From the NCBI GenBank assembly GCA_010909165.1, contig MU008182.1, positions 372,001 to 436,000 on the forward strand: 64,000 bases of DNA, written 5' to 3'. This stretch comes from Anthoceros angustus (lineage: Eukaryota; Streptophyta; Anthocerotopsida; Anthocerotales; Anthocerotaceae). Below the pieces are notes generated by a model, which ran no database searches, was not told where the DNA came from, and worked only from the letters and a program-made list of their open reading frames with translations. A program made the translations under genes and the position numbers. The stretch's first letter is position 1; each line of letters starts with the position of its first letter. Positions 57,383 through 64,000 of this stretch are shown piece by piece.

Positions 57383-57649
57383 TCATTGTCCACAATGTTT
57401 GGCCTCGTTGTCTTGATGCTCATAGGTCACAAGATGGTTGTCCCCCAGCCGAAGCTCCTTGCTTCCCACATGAAATGAAAGAATGCACTGAAGTAGGTGG
57501 TTCACCGACAGTGTCGCCCCCAAAACTATCCTTGTAAAAAGCTTCCACTTGAGGTCAGCAATCTTATCTGTCCTCCAGCCATTCCGCGTCTTCGCGTCTA
57601 CCCCTCCGACGAGCATGCTGAGAGCTTCCTCAGGAAGGTCAGCCACCAC
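57383..57649 (-). pseudogene. Diverged homologue of the LTR-encoded protein (88 codons)
   Basis: The frame reads ADLPEEALSMLVGGVDAKTR, then NGWRTDKIADLKWKLFTRIV, then LGATLSVNHLLQCILSFHVG. In the Gypsy LTRs the equivalent pieces are DIPQEFLDMMDGG, AKNG(W/R)KTESIK and KWRLFAKIVLGLVNYQRTLI. Matching order, spacing and many conservative replacements (K/R, T/S, E/D) indicate common descent of a protein-coding segment. The upstream and downstream parts are not clearly open. Function unknown. Confidence 0.55.
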
Positions 57650-57840
57650 TGCTTTTTTCCATCTTCATTTCCATAGAGAAGGGCTTGGACTTGCAAGTTG
57701 TAGTAGCTATGTGACGCTAGACAAATCGCTCATTTGGTGAGGCTTTCGATGTTTGTTCCATCATCTACGAAGATAGCTAAAACTGAAGACTTGCTTTTCC
57801 TCTGGTCATGACTGGTGCTCTAGGAGGTGCGACTAGAATA

Positions 57841-58149
57841 TGTGACAGCTGAGCCGAAGATGGTAGCCTTGAGTGGCAGTTTCTTTTAGTAGTGATCTCT
57901 TTTTCTTAGTTTGAGCTCGTAAGGCAACTTATGTCGGAAAGGGAGTTTAGAAATAATATGCACTAATCGCGTTGGTTACGTATTGGTGGTTAGTCAGCTA
58001 GACCTATAGAGTTAGTATAGTTAGTTAGCTAGGCTAGCGAAAGGACACACCCCTTGTGAGACCACCTATAAAAGCCCACTTATGAACACACTTGATTCAT
58101 TGTTAATAAAGCATCTTTGCTTAAGACGCTTTCGCATGCAATTCTAACT
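57841..58149 (+). repeat. 5' LTR of Copia family 4
   Basis: The right end is fixed by the primer site at 58,150. The left end is placed at TGTGACAGCTGAGCC by the TG rule. A TATA box (CCTATAAAAGCCC, about 58,067-58,079) lies some 80 bases before the end, followed by an AATAAAG signal near 58,104. No 3' LTR was found. Confidence 0.6.
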
Positions 58150-58161
58150 TGGTATCAGAGC
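58150..58161 (+). other. Perfect Copia primer-binding site
   Basis: TGGTATCAGAGC, complementary to the 3' end of plant initiator methionine tRNA. Confidence 0.9.
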
Positions 58162-58191
58162 CCAAGTCTTCAGTCATGTTCTCTAGTTTCA

Positions 58192-58560
58192 ATGGCTAAA
58201 CCTCGCACATATTATTACCTAGGTGAGCAATGAGCATTTGAAGAGCTAGTTGCTCGCTTATGGGTAGAAGCTAGAGATATGTTGTTTTGGATAGCAGATT
58301 GGTTCTACCTGACCACAAATGGCTATGACGATTTGGTCCCTGTCGTCGCCTCCCATGCGATTTCATAGAAGAGCTTACCCAGGGGCACTGAGCTAAGTCC
58401 ACGATGACTATCATTGGCAGCACACCAGCCACCTACGTGGAATGCTTCATCTTCTACATCGAAGCCTCCACCCAGGCCAAGTCTAGCTTCCGGACCTTGC
58501 TGAAATGACAAAGTTCTTCCGTGGTCTCACTCTTGATGGATGTGACTTGACTTCCGACTC
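58192..58560 (+). pseudogene. Copia family 4 gag remnant
   Basis: The first ATG after the primer site opens MAKPRTYYYLGEQ before a stop at 58,231. Further pieces in other frames (ARDMLFWIADWFYLTTNGYD; ATYVECFIFYIEASTQAKSS) look like a Copia gag start. The element is cut off near 58,560 where a minus-strand ORF begins. Confidence 0.5.
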
Positions 58561-59108
58561 TCTCGCATTGCTTCCCTAACAACATCTCGCTCAACCTTAG
58601 CTCTGGACATCGCCAATCTAGCATCATTCGTAGCTACCGCGCTATCCTTGGCCTTCTCCATAAACTTCGGAAGCTCTTCTGCCCCCTCGTGGACACCATG
58701 CGGCTTCGAATGCTTCGCCGCAGACTTGCTGGCATTCCCGCTAGACCATCTCCCGCGCGGAGGAAGAGCACTCTCGGCATCATCGTCTTCGTCTAGGTCT
58801 TCATTGTCGGGGCTTAGATCTGTTCCCTCGTCCTCGTCTCCAGCGGACAGGATGCCATCGCTAAATCCCTCATTGTCCTGGTCTCCAACCCCATCCTCAT
58901 CTTTGTCTTTGTCAGCTAGGGAAGTTAGGGTCACATCCTCTTCACGGCTAGGGTTTAGGAATAAACCTCGGCTTGAAGTAGGGGCGGACTTGTTTCCCGG
59001 ACTCAAAGCATCGGACATCTTGTGCCCGACAACTGCTCTTTTTGGCAGACCCTCGATTGGTAAAGTAAATGCCGAAACATCCCCACCGAAATTATGTTTT
59101 GTGCCAAC
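58527..59108 (-). CDS. Acidic ORF of unknown function (163 aa from ATG; open further upstream)
   Basis: From the ATG at 59,018 the frame encodes MSDALSPGNKSAPTSSRGLF..., then a highly acidic stretch (about residues 35-85, with DKDKDEDGVGDQDNEG and DNEDLDEDDDAES). A basic/serine patch follows, then a helical C-terminus (EKAKDSAVATNDARLAMSRA, KVERDVVREAMRESRKSS). The frame stays open to about 59,108 (KHNFGGDVSAFTLPIEGLPK), so the ATG may be internal. The C-terminus resembles the helical tails of plant transposon-associated SANT/Myb-like proteins, but no domain is certain. Similar-strand remnants at 60,909-61,636 may be its other part. Confidence 0.45.
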   Translation of the reverse strand, partial: VGTKHNFGGDVSAFTLPIEGLPKRAVVGHKMSDALSPGNKSAPTSSRGLFLNPSREEDVTLTSLADKDKDEDGVGDQDNEGFSDGILSAGDEDEGTDLSPDNEDLDEDDDAESALPPRGRWSSGNASKSAAKHSKPHGVHEGAEELPKFMEKAKDSAVATNDARLAMSRAKVERDVVREAMRESRKSSHIHQE

Positions 59109-59208
59109 ACCCTTGATTCAGCTTTGCTTTGAGTTTGCACTTTAGGCATGATGTTGGCAAGCAGCTGGAGTTGCTTGCACCCATCCCGGGCAGTAGGAGT
59201 TACCAGGC

Positions 59209-59211
59209 ATA
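59209..59211. other. Target-site duplication ATA (left)
   Basis: ATA before the left terminal inverted repeat; the matching ATA is at 60,906-60,908. Confidence 0.5.
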
Positions 59212-60905
59212 CCTTACTAGAAATGGCAGCCCATGTTACATTTTATGTTAAGATTTGGACCCCTGGATGTAACACTTATGTTGCAATTTTGGGGTCATGT
59301 AACACTTTTTGCGCCTCTTGTTACACTTTGGCTTGGAAACCAAACCGGATCGTTTGTTGCAACCATGTTGCAATGGTGTTGCAATTATGTTGAGATGAAG
59401 TGAGAGGCGTTTTTGTCCTCTCTCAAGATTGCAACAAGATTGCAACACATAAAGTGTTACAAGAAAAGTCTTGTAACACTTTTGGAGGCTTGGTACCGAA
59501 CCTCCTCCCCATCTACCTTCCTCCTTTTACTACTATTACCCTATGGAATATCTAGTTTTACTTAGTAGTTCCCACTGATACTCGTATGAATATACATATA
59601 CATAAATACATGTACGAATATATTCTTCATAAAATACACGTATTGTTCATGATGATATATACTATACGGTAATTTCCTGTGATATACGGTCATATTCTAT
59701 TTTGTATAAAATAAGCATATACGTCACATGGATAACGTACATACTTTGTACACGTCCACGACACGCTTACCGCTTTGTCCTTGAGCACAAGTGCCTTTGT
59801 GCCTACGAGTTTGTGCTACGCGACCCATGTTTGCTATGCGGGTTATTTGGCTCCAAGTCCTCCCTCCTTCTCTCTCCCCTAGACAACCGCCTCATGTCCA
59901 CATGCCTTTTTGCCCCTCGCCGACCATGGTCATTGGTTGCTCCACCCTATCCTCCCTCCGCCACCGCCTTCCACTTTGCTTGTTTTCACCGTCCCACACT
60001 CAACACATGTCTCATATTTGCCGGTGACAAGACACTCGCTCTTCTTTGTGCTCACCCCCGCCCCTCCTACTAGCATCGCCTTTCTAATCTCACACATCAC
60101 GCCTACATGCATCAAATAAAATTTTGAGGTAGGAAATCACATGGAATGGGTCTTGGCCTCACCTTGCGCCTATACATGTACATGAGACCCCGCCATTCTT
60201 CCATCGCCTCCCTAACTTCACATCATACCGTTACGCATCAGCTGAAAATTTGAGATAGGAAATAACAGCATGAAATGGGTCTTGGCCTCACCTTGCAACT
60301 ACTTGCAGTTGTACATGTACACGAGACACCCCGCCATGCTACTATCGCCTTCTCTAACATCAAATCACACTAGCTAGTTACGCAACAGCTGAAAATTTGA
60401 GAGGAAATCATGATTGGAACAGTGTCTTGGCCTCGACCTTGCAATGCTCGCAAGTACAAGATCCGCTATCCGTGACACGTGATCCTCCGCCACCATCCCT
60501 TCACCAACATCATGTCACACTGGTTACGCATCAGCTGAGAAATTGAGACTGGAAATCACAACATGAAACGGGTCTCTACTTGAAATCACAACATGGAACA
60601 CCAAGCCAACTAACTTAATGAGTGTTCCAAATGGAAAGTGTTACATGAAATTATAACAAAGGACTGTAACATAAGAAGGTTTGCATAGTATATGTTTGAA
60701 ATCATAAACAATGCTGGTGAGAGAGAGGGTGTACTTAGGAGGGTGAGGTGATGAGGGAGAGAGTTAGGTTCGTGTTAAGATGGTGACAAAATGAGAAGGA
60801 AATAGTGTCAAACTTAATACCAAGCCTACATAGCTTGTTGCAATTTGGAAGTGTAACATAAAATTGCAACAACGACTGTAACATGGGCTGCCATTTCTAG
60901 TAGGG
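59212..60905. mobile_element. Non-autonomous TIR DNA transposon (~1.7 kb)
   Basis: The left end CCTTACTAGAAATGGCAGCC (59,212 on) and the reverse complement of the right end, CCCTACTAGAAATGGCAGCC (to 60,905), match over about 29 bases with one difference. ATA flanks both ends. Inside each end are many TGTTACA/TGTAACA and GTTGCAA/TTGCAAC motifs in both orientations, the subterminal repeat pattern expected of transposase-binding sites. A three-base duplication with TIRs and subterminal repeats suggests the CACTA superfamily, although the ends do not begin with CACTA. No transposase ORF is present; the longest frame (59,702-60,073, +) has no known motif. Confidence 0.75.
60098..60600. repeat. Tandem ~145 bp repeats inside the TIR transposon (3.5 units)
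   Basis: Units start near 60,098, 60,236, 60,383 and 60,534. Each has GCATCA(GCT)GAAAATTTGAG, then GGAAATCA, then GGGTCTTGGCCTCACCTTGC, then a GTACA...GAGAC segment and CATC..CACA...TTACGCA. Confidence 0.8.
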
Positions 60906-60908
60906 ATA

Positions 60909-61636
60909 GATGCCATGCTGGGGACCTTCTATGAAACACTAGTCCCTTTCGATGTAAGCAATGCATCAGTCCGCACTCCTTCTAAACATTGCTAGTGCAA
61001 AACCTTGTGGAAGACACGATGCCCATCACTATGTCGCAATGCCTCCAAAAGTTCTTGCCTTTTTCGCTCCGGCTAGCAGGCCACAATGTCAAAGTTCTTC
61101 ATTACAACGCTGTAAACTCTAATACACTGCGGGTCAAGATGGAGGGGCTCCTTGTGCTTCAGCCAGATCAGCAATATCGCGTACACCTGCTCATCCCTCA
61201 TGACTAACTGTGTGAAAACAATTGCAACTGCACCTTTCTTCTGGCCAATGTGGTTGGTGTCATCCTCCATCGACACATAAAAGAAGACCAAGTCTTGATT
61301 GGGTCGCTGTTACATTGTCTAACTCCTCATGGTAATGTCAAATGGTGAGGTCATCTTGTACATCTGTTGGATCATGTCAATATCGGACCGCTTTTAAGGA
61401 CTTTGGAAAGGTGCCTTGGTCGGAGGAGACAATTTGGTGGGAGGAGATGCTTCAGGCTGAACTACATGCTGTGTCCTTGGAGTCTTGGCCGGCTCCAGCC
61501 TGGTCGCCTCATTCAAGGCCTGTGAATCTGTACACTTGCGTCTAGCTTTTTTCTTCTCCACCGAAACGTCTTGTGATTTATTGGTATCATTCATCCACTT
61601 CGGCCTCTTTTGGAGGAGCCATTCTTTTTGAGACAA
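60909..61636 (-). pseudogene. Minus-strand ORF remnants upstream of the TIR transposon
   Basis: Two frames: 61,636-61,394 (WLLQKRPKWMNDTNKSQDVS, then a Pro/Thr/Lys-rich stretch) and 61,291-61,073 (FFYVSMEDDTNHIGQKKGAV, then FTQLVMRDEQVYAILLIWLK). With 58,527-59,108 they could form one gene or old transposon split by the 59,212-60,905 insertion. No family recognised. Confidence 0.3.
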
Positions 61637-61691
61637 TCACATAACCGAAACCTATTTGGAGGAGCCATTCTTTACGAGACAAGTCACATAA
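61606..61691. repeat. Tandem duplication (~43 bp) upstream of the host gene
   Basis: TTTGGAGGAGCCATTCTTT...GAGACAA.TCACATAA occurs twice, at 61,608-61,647 and 61,651-61,691. Confidence 0.8.
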
Positions 61692-61699
61692 GTGGGTCA

Positions 61700-61907
61700 T
61701 ACAAACATGTTGTGAATGTTAAAAGCCGAGATCTGCATGTCATTCAGCAAGACAAATCACGGGACAACCTGTGTGTAAGCCTATACGTATGTACGGAGAG
61801 ACCTAGCACCATGTACGCAGCAGTCATGCGCGGCGCAGACGGGCCTGGCAGTGCTCGCACCCAGCAGCACGCTTTTTTGGAGTCGGGGTTCGCAGCTGCA
61901 ACTGGCT
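61700..61907 (+). promoter_or_regulatory. Upstream region of the BTB gene with possible uORF
   Basis: The region between the tandem duplication and the start codon has no clear TATA box. An ATG at 61,811 opens a 47-codon frame ending at 61,954, overlapping the main start in another frame. If transcribed it could lower translation of the main ORF. Confidence 0.3.
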
Positions 61908-64000
61908 ATGGAGCCTCTTGCCACCGCCACTGTACTGCTCCCTCCTGGCAGTGACTTGGACGCAATTTTCTTGGGAGACGAGGCTGAGGAGCCTCCGTTA
62001 CCGCGCAAGAAGGTTCCAGTCGGAGATGTGTACGAGGCAGCACGTGCCGGCGATGTCGACCGACTGCGCTTCTGGCTCGAGGACCAGGGCGTGGATGTGA
62101 ACGCTCGGGACTGCTGGGATTCTGTGGCACTCTACTACGCCTGTCTTGCCGGCCACCTGGATGCTGCTCTCTTGCTGTTGGATAATGGGGCAATCTGCAG
62201 CGAACACACCTACGATGGGGACCGATGCTACTATGCCGCACTCAATCTGCAAGTGCGTAAGCTGCTCAAAGCGTTCGAGTCCCGCCCTCCGCCGCTGCAG
62301 GCTCTTCCTGCTGCTCTTCGCCAAGCTCTGTTAAGCGCAGGCGTCAACTGGGCCTACTGCGATGCGCGGGACGTTCTCGACCTCGCTGCCGCGCCATGCT
62401 TGGCCTCGGACATGGTCTTTCACGTTTCTGACAAGCCAATTTCTGTGCATCGGGCACTCCTGGCTGCTCGTTCGCCTTTCTTCTGCCACAAGTTTGCCAA
62501 CGAGTGGAGGGACAGGAACGAGATACGCTTCGCACGACGTAAACTTTCCTTCTCCGCACTTTTCAGCCTCCTCCACTTTTTCTATGCCGACAGGTTGGAT
62601 GTGGCAGTGGAGGACATGGAAGACCTCATCAGGATCTGCAGGGTTTGCGGATGCCGCGCCCTTCAGGCGCATCTGGAGAAGGAGCTCGTGCATCAGAAAT
62701 ATGCCGAGTACAAGTCTCTCCACGGGGTTGATCAGTCGCAGAGGAGATATATATTACAGGGGTCCGCTCTTCCTCAGCAGCACCGGCTGCCAGCAGCCAT
62801 GCGCAATCTCTTTCTCCTCACCCTAGCCAATTCCGACACACAGCAACCTAGGGCTCATCAACGTAGAGGTCAGGACTCTCAGCAAATATCAGTATCTACT
62901 GCTATGGCCGCGCATGTCACGGGTAATGGTTGCAATCCTTGTTTACAGCTACAGGAGAGGCAACAAGACACCACCTCATCATTTAATACTCCTCTGTCTC
63001 ATGCTCAACTGGAGGAGGACCATGCGGACGTATGCTTCCTTGTTGAGGGCCGGATGTTTAGAGGTCATAAGTTCATACTAGCAGCACGGTCCGAGTATTT
63101 CAGAGCAAGGTTTTGTCGAGCAACTGAAGTCGAGAATGGATCAGGGACGACCAAGGAGCTGCCCGTGCTTGAAGAACATGATATAAGCTCGAGTGCTTTC
63201 CAGAGTCTGCTGGAATTTGTGTAAGCATCCATGCCCTTTTCTTACTTCACTTGAACCCACGCCTGTTGGTTGCTCCAGGAGCAACTGAGCACATCACGTC
63301 GGTTGCTTGTCCAGGTATACAGGCACTTTGGAGAATGTCGACCCTAGTCAGGTAGGTTATTTTGTGTTTTTTTTTTCTCTTTTCTCGAAGGAGTGTCGTG
63401 CTCTTCTGGATCGGATCCTTTCGAGCTCCCTCTAATCTTGTTCTCTGGTGGTGTGCGTGTAGGCAGAGGAGATATTCGACGCAGCTTCACGGTACCTGGT
63501 GTTTAGCTTGAAGCGTGCTGTGGCTGGCGCTCTCCTGCCACAGCTGGATGTCACATCTCCTGCAGAACTGTGCAGTTGGCTGCTTATGGCTGATATGTAT
63601 GTGTGCTACTTCGTCCACCGCCCATCCGTCATGCATTTATCCCGTCCTCCACTTGGCCTCACCCCGATTTTCTTCTGTTTCTCTGGCTGTCTGCAGGTAT
63701 GGTGTGTGGAAATTAAGAGACCATTGTCTGGATGTCATGGCTCTGAACTTAAAGCTGTTTGTGTCAACCCCAGAATTCCGGGCAATGGTTGCGAGCCTTC
63801 CACCCCCGTCGGGCGAATCGTGTCTCCGGACCAGTGTCCCTGCGGCACTAGGAGAAGCAGGAAAGGGAGTGCGAGCAAACATTTTGGATGACCTTCGCGA
63901 GAAATGGCTGGCATTGGAAGGGGAGGAGCTTGACAAACGAGACCACAGTGCTGTGAAATTCGATAGGATGTTGGAAGAGCTCGTCCTTGACTTTGGAAAT
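61908..64000 (+). CDS. Ankyrin-repeat, double BTB/POZ domain protein (3' end outside window)
   Basis: Exons: 61,908-63,220, 63,315-63,351, 63,463-63,596, 63,697 to beyond 64,000. All introns are GT-AG (GTAAGC, GTAGGT, GTATGT donors) and join in frame. The visible protein is about 596 residues. Ankyrin repeats lie at about 37-95 ([40 protein letters not shown]). A first BTB domain is at about 166-265 ([20 protein letters not shown]) and a second begins near 368 ([20 protein letters not shown]) and continues over the first two introns. The architecture matches plant At2g04740-like and animal ABTB1-like proteins (about 580 residues in Arabidopsis), presumed Cullin-3 ubiquitin-ligase substrate adaptors. 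ATG 61,908 is the first in-frame ATG. Codon use is GC-rich and unbroken, unlike the elements to the left. Confidence 0.9.

Larger units (their letters stand above)
55140..57650 (-). mobile_element. Diverged relative of the long Gypsy LTR
   Basis: 55,185-55,240 resembles the LTR start (GGCGCCACACTTATCCCAT...). 55,440-55,580 resembles the GACCCCCA...CCTAAGACC... zone of the minisatellite. A minus-strand ORF at 57,649-57,383 resembles the LTR-encoded protein, and another charged frame lies at 56,618-56,394 (KELEEGPHGARREELMKQAG). A pyrimidine-rich stretch with (CT)n lies between. Together these suggest an old LTR fragment in the same orientation; the boundaries are approximate. Confidence 0.45.

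Noticed and set aside
58648-59145. 165-codon plus-strand frame
   Set aside because: Exact antisense of the acidic ORF; the Ser/Leu-rich translation is the usual mirror of an Asp/Glu-rich protein.
61906-62723. Minus-strand frames of 108-130 codons within the BTB gene
   Set aside because: Antisense shadows of a well-supported exon.
1-64000. tRNA, rRNA or other structural RNA genes
   Set aside because: No tRNA-like box A/box B pairs in a cloverleaf context or rRNA landmarks were noticed; the TGGTATC and TGGCGC sites are primer-binding sites.

Overview
The window is nuclear DNA of a land plant. It is almost entirely nested, decayed retrotransposons, with one intact-looking host gene entering from the right edge. 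The host gene (61,908 to beyond 64,000, + strand) encodes an ankyrin plus double BTB/POZ protein with three introns of only 94, 111 and 100 bp. Introns this short are typical of lycophytes such as Selaginella or of other compact seed-free plants, but that placement is an inference.

Layout. 1-24,165: a Ty3/Gypsy element on the minus strand with very long (~5 kb) LTRs. Its 3' LTR (1-5,147) is cut by the window edge, followed rightwards by integrase, RNase H/RT, protease, a nested plus-strand Ty1/Copia (9,089-16,318), gag, the primer site and the 5' LTR (19,103-24,165). 24,166-27,879: a second Copia family (+) that begins exactly at the Gypsy LTR end without its own 5' LTR. 27,999-31,808: a rearranged Gypsy LTR, made of an inverted piece fused to a direct piece. 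31,809-50,807: a second Gypsy copy with the same nested Copia at the same site (35,789-43,046) and a complete 5' LTR (45,795-50,807). 50,808-52,765: unexplained DNA. 52,766-55,140: a minus-strand LTR of Copia family 2 next to a third Copia (RT and RNase H, minus). 55,140-57,650: a diverged relative of the long Gypsy LTR. 57,841-58,560: 5' LTR, perfect primer site and gag remnant of a fourth Copia. 58,527-61,636: pieces of an unrecognised minus-strand ORF set, interrupted by a 1.7 kb terminal-inverted-repeat DNA transposon (59,212-60,905). 61,908-64,000: the host gene.

The two Gypsy copies carry the Copia with matching target-site duplications, so they descend from one composite ancestor. The Gypsy LTRs contain a long minus-strand coding-like region whose protein sequence is recognisable in the diverged relative at 57.4 kb. 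The nested Copia carries two unusual additions: a 155-codon leader ORF before gag, and an antisense unit with TATA box, introns and ORF between RNase H and the 3' LTR. These three are the best candidates for undescribed biology. Copies differ mostly by small indels at C/G-containing sites, so nearly all element ORFs are frameshifted. I could not tell sequencing error from real decay.
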